Below, one piece after another: positions 16,590 through 26,017 of a stretch of DNA of 64,000 nucleotides (within the stretch, counting starts at the first letter, position 1; every line of letters begins with the position of its first letter). Origin of the DNA: Bacteroidota bacterium (GTDB taxonomy: Bacteria; Bacteroidota; Ignavibacteria; UBA10030; UBA6906). The DNA lies in NCBI GenBank assembly GCA_019637975.1, contig JAHBUR010000001.1:140444-204443 (forward strand). Direction: 5' to 3'. The position numbers were made by a program, and so were the translations under genes. The notes beneath the pieces are model-generated. The model did not search any database and was not told where the DNA came from. It saw only the letters and a program-made list of their open reading frames with translations.

Positions 16590-19536
16590 TTAGAAAGTGA
16601 TGTTCATACCGAAGTAAAACTCACGAGGATTATCGTACACCATCGACCCGTCCTGCGTAACCGCCCGGTTGATTTTCGAGCCGCCCGTCGGGTCGCCGTA
16701 TTTTTCCCATGCCTCCTGCCCAAGAGTCGAAGAATTGTATGCTGCAATGTTCGTCCAATTGAATGCATTCATAATATCAACATACAGAGCGATGCGGGCG
16801 ATACGTTCGACGGTGAAGACTTTTTCTACGCGCAAATCAATCCGCCGGTTCCATGGGGCAACGCCAAGTTCGCGTGCACGAGGATCGCCCAGTGTGAGCG
16901 GATAGTAGAATCCACTTTGAAACATCCCGACACCGGACAATGAGATGCCGAGCGGAAATCGAAAGAGTAGATTGAAGGCAATTCTGTGTGTCCGATCGTA
17001 GCCACCCGTTAGCGTGCTACTTCCCCCCAACACATTGCGTTCGATAGTATTGAATGAACGAATGTCATCAAAAGGCAGTTGGCCGTTGTAGCGGGCACTA
17101 TCGCTCGCCGAGGAGAATGTCGTGACATTGCCTCCGGCGTACACGGCCTGTTTGATATAGCTGTATGAATAGGATACTCTTCCTCCCAATGTGAGCCAAT
17201 CAAGAACCGCCGTCGGATGTGAACGAACAGTAAACTCTACGCCACGGGAGTCAGCATAGCCGAAATTCGTGCTTATGTTGTACCCGCGCCACGGAGAGCG
17301 AGGTGTTACGGAGAACATGATCGTCCCGTAGTTCTCTATGTCTTTGTAGTAGGCATTGATGTCAATGCCGTAGTTGTCCGCAAACATCCATTGAATTCCC
17401 AAATCATAGTTGGTGGAACGGATCGGGTCCTGATTCGTCCGGGTTGTGACTTGGGGAGAGACGGGTTGCCGAAGTCGTTATAGTTGCTGTACAGCCTCAA
17501 CAGTTGCGACTGTTGCTGGCTTTCAAAGACGAGAAGTACAGTGCCGCTCTATCACTTATCGGATGTGAAACACCAAGCCGCGGAGAAAACAAGATTTTCG
17601 ATGAGGCATTGTCGGTTCGAACGGGAAGGCGCCGGAGATCCGTGACACTGCCGTTCACCAACGTCGTGTCATCACGAAACGGCGCGAAATAGTCTGCGTA
17701 GTCGCCGGCAGAGAGATCCAGGACATCAAGACGAAATCCGAGATTCAGTATCAACCCTTCCAGCTCTATTCTGTCTTCAGCATACAAGCCGTACTCCTTC
17801 GGTTTGATGTTCCAGATCTCTTCCACATAATTCTTGTACTGCGGAAACACACCGCCGATATATGCAGCGCGGAGTGTCCGGGCAAGGTTGTGAAATCGAA
17901 ACTGGGCTCCCGCTTTGAGTTGATGATGTGTGGAAAGCCTGCTCGACACATCTCCTTTCAGAGTGAAGACAGAATTCACGAATCGCTCATAAAAAATACC
18001 CGGACGGGCGAGTTTCCAGGGTATGTTGCCGCCCAGCGTTGTCTCGCTTCCGATTTCGTTGCGCGGTTTTGGGGTGAAGAATTTTTCGAACTGGGTTCCG
18101 TCATTGGCGGCCATGTATCTGTTTACCTGCGCGGTATCTCCGAAGGTAAGAAAGTCGCCATCTTCATCCAGTGCAATAATACCGTCATTATTGTCGTCGG
18201 AGAATCCCCGACGCATCAGATCACGCACGAAACTCGCTTGAACTTCATAGAGCAGATTTGATGTGAGAACTTGCGAGAACTTCACGCTGCCGACAACATT
18301 CACTCCATCCCACTTCGGCACCCCTTCAAGAAAATAACGGAAATCGTCGGCATAGTCCCGGTTCTTCCATCCCAACATGCGGCCCCTGTCCTCCACAATC
18401 AGCAAACCTGTGAGATTCATCTCATCAGCAGGTCGAACGTTCATCCGTACGGTGGAATTGATTCGCCTCGTAAATTCATTCGGCAATCTGCCATACGAAT
18501 TGAAGAAGCGTGTTGTAAGGAAGATTCCTCCCTCGTCAAACTCTCTTCCGAACGAGAATTCGGCATCGAAAGTGGGCCGTTCTCCGTATGAGTATTTTCC
18601 CGGCGTGTAGGTGTATAGTTTTGCTTTCGTAGAGTCGGCGGCGGTATTTTTGTTTAACAACCCGGCACGTTCACGAGTATAGATTGAATCATCATTGTAG
18701 ATTCGTGGACCGGCATGAGCAAGGCCAAACTGACTTAAGCTCACATTCACTTTCGCTGTCCATTCCGGCGCAGGAGCCTGAAGATTGTACTCGATTACCC
18801 CGCCTGTCGCGCTTGCGTACTCGGAGCTTGTCGTTCCTGCCAACACATTCGTCTCGTCAACCGATAGTGCATTCAGGCTGACAAGCGACGAGCGGTTCGC
18901 CTGTGATTGTCGCATAATTGCGTTATACACCATGTAAGGGGTAACGGAAACTTGATCGCTTGCGGCCGCGTGAAATTGATCCGTCACATCCACGCCATCT
19001 ATCAATGTCTTCGTCTCATATTGCCGTCCGCCGCGGACGAACCCCTTGTAGAGGGAGGGACTTACCGTTAGAGCGGATTCTTGAGATCGGAGCGGAAGAC
19101 TGCTGATATCGCCCTTGGTGAGAGTTGTTTTGGGTGTTGTTCGGCCCGGGTCGACGACTGGTGAATATGCAATCACCTCGTCCGGAAATTCCACTTCCTT
19201 CTCAATCAGGGCAAAGTCAACTGTGACTGTTTCGGAAACTCCAACCCGGATCAAACGCAATACAGTTCCGTATCCTACATGCGTAACCTGGATTGTGTAA
19301 CTGCCTGGCTGGATTTCGTCGAGTGAGTAAAAACCCTGTGAATCGGTGATGGTGCCGCGCAGGGTATTCTTGAGAAGAACGGTAGCGCCAACCAGCGGTC
19401 CTTGCGAGCCGGCATCTGTTATTCTGCCGGAAATATTTCCGTTGGCAGCAATAGCTATGTGACCGGCTGCACCGGAGATGCAGAGGCAAACGAAGAGCCT
19501 TCCTACCAGACGTCGGGTGAGTAATGAGACGGACAT
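16590..19536 (-). pseudogene. TonB-dependent receptor, interrupted by two one-base gaps
   Basis: Together the pieces describe a protein of about 980 aa. It has a signal peptide (residues 1-30), a carboxypeptidase-regulatory-like domain (NISGRITDAGSQGPLVGATV), a plug domain (about 120-260) and a beta-barrel ending FYFGMNITF with a terminal aromatic. The first frame (19536 to 17497) reads into a stop after SSLKASNSRNC. Adding one base near 17525 restores FESQQQSQLLRLYSNYNDFG in the next frame. A second added base in the CCCC run at 17453-17456 restores VTTRTNQDPIRSTNYDLG and the rest of the barrel. Both lesions sit in short homopolymers and everything else is intact, so sequencing error is as likely as true mutation. 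Neighbours are a secreted protein and a PorV-like protein. Confidence 0.85.
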
Positions 19537-19680
19537 AAAGGCAGCAAACTGATACGTTGTGCTGGCCTAAGATAACAAAATCATATCAAAAGAGAAATCC
19601 CAACAAGCTACTTTCAATTTGAAAAGCCGTTCATTATCATAAACCCATCGTATTCGTCCGAATAACACACTTGGGCACAC

Positions 19681-20637
19681 ATGAAACGCATTCTCTCGTA
19701 TCTGCAAGAATACTTTGATGAACAATGGAATATCCGGCTGTTTGCCTCAACCGGAATTTTTCTGGCACTTTGCTTTGCAGTCAACTACGGGTTTGATGCA
19801 GAAGTTGCCGCCCTTCGGAAACTCGCCCATCCGCTTCATCAGTTTATTTTCTACTTTTTCTTCTACAGTATCCCCTATGGTGTGACTGTTTGTTTGTACG
19901 CAATCTTTACTCATGAACGGAGGTTCTTTCGTGAGAGGAATTTCTACTTGCTTGCCGTGTTCGGCTTTGCTTTGCTCGCACTCTACGTAACGCTGCACAA
20001 CGTTCCTGCATATACTGTACGGCAGTCTCCTTCTCTGTTTGGTGAAATCGCCTTGCCGTATCTTTGGTATTTTGCGCGATACGCCTCCAACCTGCTGCCG
20101 GGACTTGGCATCATCATCCCACTTGCTCTGTACTGGCACGTACACGATAGAAGCCGTTCCCGTTTCTATGGTTTCAGTTCATCCAACATCAACCTGAAAA
20201 CATACTTCGCCATATTACTCTTTCTCGTTCCCGTGGTTCTTGCCGCTTCTTTCGGCGCGGATTTCCAGTCGGCGTATCCCAGGTTCAAGTTCGGATTGCC
20301 CGCAAGTGCTGCCGGCATTGAGAAAGCGTTGCTTATCGGATTCTTTGAGGTGTGCTACGGAGTGGATTTTGTTTTTGTAGAACTGATTTTTCGCGGGTTT
20401 CTCGTGATGGCATTTGCCCGGTACCTTGGTTCAGGGGCGATTTTGCCGATGGTGGTAGTGTATGCATTCATTCATTTTCAGAAGCCGATGGGAGAGGCTA
20501 TCGGATCGATTGTTGGAGGGATGGTGTTGGGAGTGATCTCGTATCGCACGAACTCCATCTACGGCGGAGTGATTCTGCATCTTGGCGTTGCCTACCTTAT
20601 GGAAGTGGCGGGAACATTGCAGATGTTTGTGAGATAA
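19681..20637 (+). CDS. CPBP-family intramembrane metalloprotease
   Basis: 318 aa, a polytopic membrane protein with about eight hydrophobic segments. The C-terminal third carries CPBP (Abi/Rce1-like) motifs: VFVELIFRGFL, matching the E-x3-R glutamate/arginine motif; VVYAFIHFQKP with the zinc-ligand histidine; and a third polar motif near VILHLGVAYLMEV. These enzymes cleave substrates within the membrane, but the substrate is unknown here. The N-terminal half is an extra membrane region seen in longer members. The gene stands alone, divergent from the TonB receptor across a 144-bp gap and convergent with the jelly-roll gene (one base between stops). Confidence 0.82.
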   Translation: MKRILSYLQEYFDEQWNIRLFASTGIFLALCFAVNYGFDAEVAALRKLAHPLHQFIFYFFFYSIPYGVTVCLYAIFTHERRFFRERNFYLLAVFGFALLALYVTLHNVPAYTVRQSPSLFGEIALPYLWYFARYASNLLPGLGIIIPLALYWHVHDRSRSRFYGFSSSNINLKTYFAILLFLVPVVLAASFGADFQSAYPRFKFGLPASAAGIEKALLIGFFEVCYGVDFVFVELIFRGFLVMAFARYLGSGAILPMVVVYAFIHFQKPMGEAIGSIVGGMVLGVISYRTNSIYGGVILHLGVAYLMEVAGTLQMFVR

Positions 20638-20638
20638 T

Positions 20639-21676
20639 TCATCTGAAAATCCAATCAAACCAATCCTGCTTTGACGAATTCCTCCATTTCAAATATTTCT
20701 CACGGGTAACAATACCGATCGGGCCCTGGTAAATTCCTCCATCCCTGTATCCATCAAACACCCGAATGGCGAGCACGTTTTCCCCGCCTTCGATGAGGGT
20801 ACCGGAAGGAATCGTATACGAACGCATCTCCTGCCATGTATTTGAATGGCGGACATTCTCACCCATCGTCCCCGTCTTGCCGATGAGGGTGCCGTTGAGA
20901 TACGTCTCGTCGAAGTCGTCAATCATTCCGAGAAGAAGTATCAACCGTTTGGCTGCCATTCCGGTCGGGACACGAAAGCGTGTTCTGTACCATGCGTATC
21001 CGTCGTAATCCGCATGGCCTTGCGGCTCCCAATATCCCGGAACGCTGATCTTCGGCCAGTTACTGTCGTTGACGTTCAGATTCTTCCACGACATATCATC
21101 TCCTGTCAAGAATCGCCATTCTCCCGCAAGCTGAATTTCAGGCGTCAGCGCCTTAACGTCTTCATATATCCCCAACCTTCCTTCATACATGCCACCGCCA
21201 AGTTGATCATCGTACACACGGACGGCAATCACGTTATCACCGGCAATGTTCAAGTACGACGCCGGAAGATAGTACTCACGTTCCCAATGGTACGCAGTTT
21301 CGTAGGCCGGGGGAAACGACCCCGACGAACCGACGAACTTTCCATTCACATACACCTGATCGACATCATCAATCCGCCCGAGACGAAGATACAGCGATTT
21401 GTCCTTCCAATTCGCTTCTGCACGGAAGTGTTTGCGATACCAGGCATAGCCGTCATACCCCGGAAAACCTTCATCCTCCCATTTTGACGGAGCGTAAATT
21501 GATTCCCATTTGCTGTCATCAAATGCAGCCTCTGCGCGCTGTTTTCCGTCACCCAACTCGAACTTCCAGTTCCCCCTCAAGTCATGAAGCAGCCGAAGTT
21601 CTTGAGCATATGAGTTCACCGTTGTGAGGGTGAACGTCAAGAGAAAAACTGTGCGGTATACGATCTGACGCTTCAT
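20639..21676 (-). CDS. Secreted tandem jelly-roll (glycoside hydrolase 2-type) protein
   Basis: About 345 aa with a signal peptide (MKRQIVYRTVFLL to SYAQ). Two similar halves (about residues 30-180 and 185-335) each look like the sugar-binding beta-sandwich that opens family 2 glycoside hydrolases. Shared marks are GNWKF/GEWRF, YDGYAWYRKHFRA/YDGYAWYRTRFRV, LRLGRIDDVDQVYVNG/LLGMIDDFDETYLNG, and NVIAVRVYDD/NVLAIRVFDG. No catalytic barrel is attached. It may bind a glycan or be an accessory to another enzyme. I chose ATG at 21676 because it begins the signal peptide; ATG at 21709 is possible. The last segment ends WRNSSKQDWFDWIFR. Confidence 0.75.
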   Translation of the reverse strand: MKRQIVYRTVFLLTFTLTTVNSYAQELRLLHDLRGNWKFELGDGKQRAEAAFDDSKWESIYAPSKWEDEGFPGYDGYAWYRKHFRAEANWKDKSLYLRLGRIDDVDQVYVNGKFVGSSGSFPPAYETAYHWEREYYLPASYLNIAGDNVIAVRVYDDQLGGGMYEGRLGIYEDVKALTPEIQLAGEWRFLTGDDMSWKNLNVNDSNWPKISVPGYWEPQGHADYDGYAWYRTRFRVPTGMAAKRLILLLGMIDDFDETYLNGTLIGKTGTMGENVRHSNTWQEMRSYTIPSGTLIEGGENVLAIRVFDGYRDGGIYQGPIGIVTREKYLKWRNSSKQDWFDWIFR

Positions 21677-21793
21677 ATTGGTTTCACATTCGATCTGCCT
21701 GTACGTCATTCCTGTTCATTAGAAAGATACAATACTTCAGACATACGGATGTCGCTTTGCGGTCACTGAATGTAAAAAGATGTCACCAACAAC

Positions 21794-22237
21794 CTACTTC
21801 CCGATCGCGCTGGCTATCAATGCGCTCATTCTGCTTGCCAGCACTGAAAACAACTCATCGGGCGATTCATAGCTTGTCCGGGCCTCGCCGGAGAATAATT
21901 CGGGATTCCGGAGTACGTTGCTTACCAGATATGCCTTATAACGAATTTCCGGTGACGGGTTCGTTCCGGCAACCACGTCAACCGCGGGCGCTACCAATGC
22001 AAAGTCTCTTTCCGGGTTCATCAGTTTCAGCAATGCAACGTGAGCAAGCGCAGATTCAACCACGCCGTCGTTCGCCGATTTCAGGCAGTTAGCATACTGC
22101 TTCTCTGCCTTTGCCAGATTCGCCCCTCTGACAGAACTCGCCTCTGAAAAGTAGGTGCCGGAATTGGTTTGGGAGAAAGCTGCAACCGAAAGTGTTGACA
22201 TTACCAACACTGCATAGGCCATTTTCTTTGTTTTCAT
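21794..22237 (-). CDS. Secreted protein of unknown function
   Basis: About 147 aa, with a signal peptide (KKMAYAVLVMSTLSVAAFSQ) and a helical mature part. It contains NLAKAEKQYANCLKSANDGV and a helical segment that recalls HEAT-like helices. I do not recognise a named family. The start at 22237 is set by GGAGG five bases upstream; an ATG four codons earlier overlaps that ribosome-binding site. It stands alone, with 150 bp to the response regulator upstream of which it lies. Confidence 0.7.
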   Translation of the reverse strand: MKTKKMAYAVLVMSTLSVAAFSQTNSGTYFSEASSVRGANLAKAEKQYANCLKSANDGVVESALAHVALLKLMNPERDFALVAPAVDVVAGTNPSPEIRYKAYLVSNVLRNPELFSGEARTSYESPDELFSVLASRMSALIASAIGK

Positions 22238-22387
22238 GACATCCTCCATTGGGTTTGTGCAATTGCTTAGTTGGAACTTCTGCCATAATCTACGGGCAGG
22301 AATTGTGGAAGATGTCCAAACAGCGTTAGCAATTGTAAAAGAATGTCACTCAGGAAATTGGACGTGATGATGCAACAGGCATCTCTT

Positions 22388-23071
22388 CTACACGATCAGC
22401 TTGTAGCCTGTTCCATGAATAGTGATGATGTGTCGGGGATGTGACGGATCGGCCTCAAGTTTTTGTCGCAGTTTGAGGACAAAATTATCAACCGTGCGAG
22501 TGCTGATGGACTCGTCATATCCCCACACATTTGTGAGGAGTTGGTCGCGGCTTACCACAGTGTTGCGATGCTGCCAGAGAAACTTGAGAATTTCGAATTC
22601 TTTCGGCGTCATCGCCACTTCCTTGCCGTCGCGTGTTGCGGTGTATGCCGCGAAATCAATTGCTGCATCGCCGAGCTTCATCTGAACAGACAACGCCTGA
22701 GCGCCCGACTGTTGCCTTCGTAACACCGCTTTTACGCGGGCAATCAACTCGCGGAGACTGAACGGCTTCGTCATGTAGTCATCGGCACCGAGTTCCAATC
22801 CAAGAACCTTGTCGATCTCCTCCCCTTTCGCCGTCAACATGATGACGGGCGTGCCGATCCCCTTTTCACGGGCTTTTTTCAAGACATCGAAACCCGACAT
22901 CTGCGGAAGCATCACGTCGAGCACAACAAGGTCGTACGAATTGTTGATGAGTTCCTCCAATCCGGATTTTCCGTTATTCACGACATTTACGTCGTATCCT
23001 TCAAATTCGAGATTGTCTCTCAGGCCGATTTGCATTGTCGGCTCGTCTTCAACTACAAGGATTTTTGCCAT
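22388..23071 (-). CDS. OmpR/PhoB-family response regulator
   Basis: 227 aa: an N-terminal receiver with acidic residues 8-10, phosphorylation site Asp52 (LVVLDVMLPQMSG), and Lys near 101 (YMTKPFSL). A C-terminal winged-helix DNA-binding domain follows (about 130-227; MTPKEFEILKFLWQH, SISTRTVDNFVLKLRQKLE). It lies 9 bases after the sensor kinase gene, so the two form a two-component pair, with a dipeptidase gene first in the same train. The gene regulates unknown targets. No terminator hairpin was noted in the 150 bp downstream. Confidence 0.95.
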   Translation of the reverse strand: MAKILVVEDEPTMQIGLRDNLEFEGYDVNVVNNGKSGLEELINNSYDLVVLDVMLPQMSGFDVLKKAREKGIGTPVIMLTAKGEEIDKVLGLELGADDYMTKPFSLRELIARVKAVLRRQQSGAQALSVQMKLGDAAIDFAAYTATRDGKEVAMTPKEFEILKFLWQHRNTVVSRDQLLTNVWGYDESISTRTVDNFVLKLRQKLEADPSHPRHIITIHGTGYKLIV

Positions 23072-23080
23072 GCTTCTGAC

Positions 23081-24655
23081 TCAGGTTTTCTTCCGGAGAT
23101 GTTTGTTCGGAAACACAAGTCTGAACGTGCTTCCTTTGCCTATCGTGCTGTCGAGCTCCACCTTTCCGCCGTGAGCGTCCATAATATGTTTCACGAGGGA
23201 AAGCCCCAGGCCGCTTCCTTTCGTATTGTGGACAAGTCCTTCAGACACACGATAAAATGTATCGAAGATTTTCTTCTGATGTTCGGGTGCAATCCCGGCA
23301 CCATGATCCTCAACTTCCACTGCAATGCCGGAAGCAACCATCTTCGTCTCGATACGCAAGAACTTCTCTTCTTTGCTATACTTGATTGCATTATCAATCA
23401 GATTGATAACAGCCTCCGTTACTGCTTCGGAGTCTGCTGTAATAACCGGCAACCCGTCAGCAAGACGGACAAGCGGCTCGATGCCGTGATTCTGCAGATG
23501 ATAACTGTATGTGTTGAGTACGGAACCGACAACGGTATTGATGTCGGTTTGCCCGAAGGTGTATTGTTTCTTGCCCGCCTCCATTCTGGAGAAATCGAGG
23601 ATATTGTTCACGAGTCGAGTCAGCCGTTCCGATTCCTTCACGATCGTGCCGTAGTACTCCGTCTTCTTCTCCTCACTGCGAAGTCTTCCCATCTCCAACG
23701 TTTCCGCAAACATGCGAATCAGCGCAAGGGGAGTCCGCAATTCGTGGGAAACATTCGATACGAAATCCGACTTCAGCCGCACGAGTTCCATTTCATGGCG
23801 AACCGTCCGGTACAAGAGCCATGCACCGGTAATCACGACGAGATTGAGGATGATAATGAGAACAGTGTTCTGCGTTGTTCGTTCACGAACAATATCCGCA
23901 ACTGTTGTTCCCTTCAGGCGGATGCCCAGCGAATGATCCGGAAAAAGCCACAAGGCTCTTTGCTGCTTGAGTTCCGCGGCAGTAACAGGGCTTGTGTTGA
24001 CGACAGGCTCTCTGTTCCCTTTCGAAAGAACACCGAGTACAAATTCGTTCCCCGCAACGTCAAGAAGCTTCGGAGCGATCACGATGCGAATGAATGCATC
24101 GGCACGTATCACGAAACCGGCTGCGGATATCTCCTGTTGGTCTGCCAGCGCAAACGCCACGATAACGTCCTGATGATTTCGTCGGAAATCTTCTGCACCG
24201 ATCGGCTCAAGCTTCCGGTAGCCGCTTTTGACGTAGCGCGCAAGTCGTTGGAAGTGCCCGGATTGGCGGGAAAGCGTACCGGCGAGGTCAACAGAATCTG
24301 CAGGCAGCATCTCTGAATTCCCGGCTGTGCGAGAGAGATGAAGAATTCTCCCAAGGGAGTCGGCAAAGAACAGTGCCGAGATTGCGGATGCCTGCGCGCC
24401 AAGCAAGGGTAGCACTGAATCCGGCCGGCCTTCGACGTTCTGCGCCACAGTGTTCGCCCAACTGTTGACAACATCCCAGGCATGCTGGTTCACGGAAAAA
24501 AGAATTGCATCAAGCTGGCGTGTATAGATTTCGTCCAGCAATTGCTCGGTGGTGCTGAGCGATGTCAACTCGTACACAGTGAACATCAACGCGGGGACAA
24601 GCACCAGCAATAGCAGGACTATTGCGAGGCGTGCAGGCTTTGCAAGTGTTTTCAC
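23081..24655 (-). CDS. Membrane sensor histidine kinase
   Basis: 524 aa. A first membrane segment (about 12-29) is followed by a roughly 220-residue extracytoplasmic sensor region, a second membrane segment (about 253-273, VLIIILNLVVITGAWLLY), then the kinase core. The phospho-acceptor His is in SNVSHELRTPLALIRMF (about residue 302); the ATPase domain has LIDNAIKYS (N box), VEDHGAGI (G1) and KGSGLGLSLVKH (G2). No HAMP domain is evident between membrane and core. The start codon is GTG at 24655, six bases after the dipeptidase stop and without a good ribosome-binding site, so it is probably translationally coupled. Its partner is the regulator just downstream. Confidence 0.93.
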   Translation of the reverse strand: MKTLAKPARLAIVLLLLVLVPALMFTVYELTSLSTTEQLLDEIYTRQLDAILFSVNQHAWDVVNSWANTVAQNVEGRPDSVLPLLGAQASAISALFFADSLGRILHLSRTAGNSEMLPADSVDLAGTLSRQSGHFQRLARYVKSGYRKLEPIGAEDFRRNHQDVIVAFALADQQEISAAGFVIRADAFIRIVIAPKLLDVAGNEFVLGVLSKGNREPVVNTSPVTAAELKQQRALWLFPDHSLGIRLKGTTVADIVRERTTQNTVLIIILNLVVITGAWLLYRTVRHEMELVRLKSDFVSNVSHELRTPLALIRMFAETLEMGRLRSEEKKTEYYGTIVKESERLTRLVNNILDFSRMEAGKKQYTFGQTDINTVVGSVLNTYSYHLQNHGIEPLVRLADGLPVITADSEAVTEAVINLIDNAIKYSKEEKFLRIETKMVASGIAVEVEDHGAGIAPEHQKKIFDTFYRVSEGLVHNTKGSGLGLSLVKHIMDAHGGKVELDSTIGKGSTFRLVFPNKHLRKKT

Positions 24656-24661
24656 ATCATG

Positions 24662-25882
24662 CTATTGGGATTGAAGCGAACGTGCCAGGGCCTCCACTTC
24701 AGACCATACGCGCATAGTATTCTCCCCGCAAATTTTCCTGATGTCTGCTTCGGAATATCCGGATTTTTGAAGCTCACGGATGAGGTTCGGATACTGGGAC
24801 ACATCCTTCAATCCGGTCGGAAGCGAGTCGCCGACGCCGTCGAAATCGGAGCCGAGACCGACGTGGTCAACACCGACAAGCTTGACGACATGATCGATGT
24901 GGGCTACGACATCCGACACATCGGCGAACAGCGGCGGATTTTCTTCCCTGAATTTTCGGGCGTACGCGACAGCTTCGGCATCTGTTCGCTTCAGCTTGTG
25001 TTCTTCGTAGTATTTGTTCAGCGCTGTACGGCGTTCCTCCGATCGTTTACGAACATCATCCCGCAGAAACTCCGATCCGAAATTGATCTGGATGACACCG
25101 CCGTTCTTTGCCAACGCGACAATCATCTCGTCACTCATATTTCGTTCCCATTCCGGAGTGAAATGCCTGCACGATGAATGGGAAGCAATTACAGGCGCTT
25201 TCGTCTGTCGGATGACCTGGTAGAAGGCACTGTCGGAAATATGCGACACGTCAATCATGATACCGAGGCGATTCATCTCGTCAACGACTTGCTTCCCGAA
25301 CGGACTCAAACCATTCCATTTCCGTTTCGGGTCGTAGGATGAATCACAGATATGATTGTTGCGTGAATGGGCCAGCGTGATGTACCGGATTCCCCGTCGA
25401 TAAAAATGCTTGAGATTCTCCAGCTTTCCTTCAATCGGCGTTCCGTTTTCCATTCCCATGGCAAGGGCAATGCGCCCGTTCGACACGTGATTTCTGACAT
25501 CCGCCACGGAATGCGCAACAGCAAACTTGTCGGGCGCGTCGGTTGCAAACTTCTCCACCATATCAATCAGACGGTCTGCGAACTTCTTGCCGCCTCCCTT
25601 TTCCTCATATGATGCAGGTACATAGATGGACATGAACGGCACATTCAAGCCGCCATCTTTGGCACGCGGATAATCGAAATCGCCTCCGGATGTGCGGACG
25701 GAAATATCCTCCATCTTCTCCTGAAGGCGATAGGGCACATCAATATGCGTATCGACAATGAGAAAGGGAGTCGAAGGCTCCGTGCCGGATCGTTCTGCTT
25801 CGGATTGGATTTCCTTCTTTGCATCAGAACACACAGTGACAACAAACGAAATCGAAAGAACAGCAAGAATCTTTGCAGACAA
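24662..25882 (-). CDS. Membrane dipeptidase (peptidase M19), probable lipoprotein
   Basis: 406 aa, related to renal dipeptidase, a binuclear zinc enzyme that cleaves dipeptides, including D-containing ones. Zinc-site marks are VDTHIDVPYR, MGMENGTP (bridging Glu), VIASHSSCRHFTPEWERNMS and VGLGSDFDGVGD. The start is TTG at 25882, supported by GGAGAG about seven bases upstream. The first 19 residues are a signal peptide ending in a lipobox-like VTVC, so the enzyme is probably a membrane-anchored periplasmic lipoprotein. It is first in a train with a sensor kinase and regulator, suggesting a link between peptide turnover and signalling (inference). Confidence 0.9.
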   Translation of the reverse strand: MSAKILAVLSISFVVTVCSDAKKEIQSEAERSGTEPSTPFLIVDTHIDVPYRLQEKMEDISVRTSGGDFDYPRAKDGGLNVPFMSIYVPASYEEKGGGKKFADRLIDMVEKFATDAPDKFAVAHSVADVRNHVSNGRIALAMGMENGTPIEGKLENLKHFYRRGIRYITLAHSRNNHICDSSYDPKRKWNGLSPFGKQVVDEMNRLGIMIDVSHISDSAFYQVIRQTKAPVIASHSSCRHFTPEWERNMSDEMIVALAKNGGVIQINFGSEFLRDDVRKRSEERRTALNKYYEEHKLKRTDAEAVAYARKFREENPPLFADVSDVVAHIDHVVKLVGVDHVGLGSDFDGVGDSLPTGLKDVSQYPNLIRELQKSGYSEADIRKICGENTMRVWSEVEALARSLQSQ

Positions 25883-26017
25883 TTTCTCTCTCCGAAATAT
25901 TCAAGAATGCGTGAGTTAAACGGAGCAACTTCCGTACAGGCCGACGAACCCGGCATTTTGCTGTTCAAAGGTAGAAATTTGCAGTAGATGAAGCAACACC
26001 GGATTCGTGCAGGAGCT

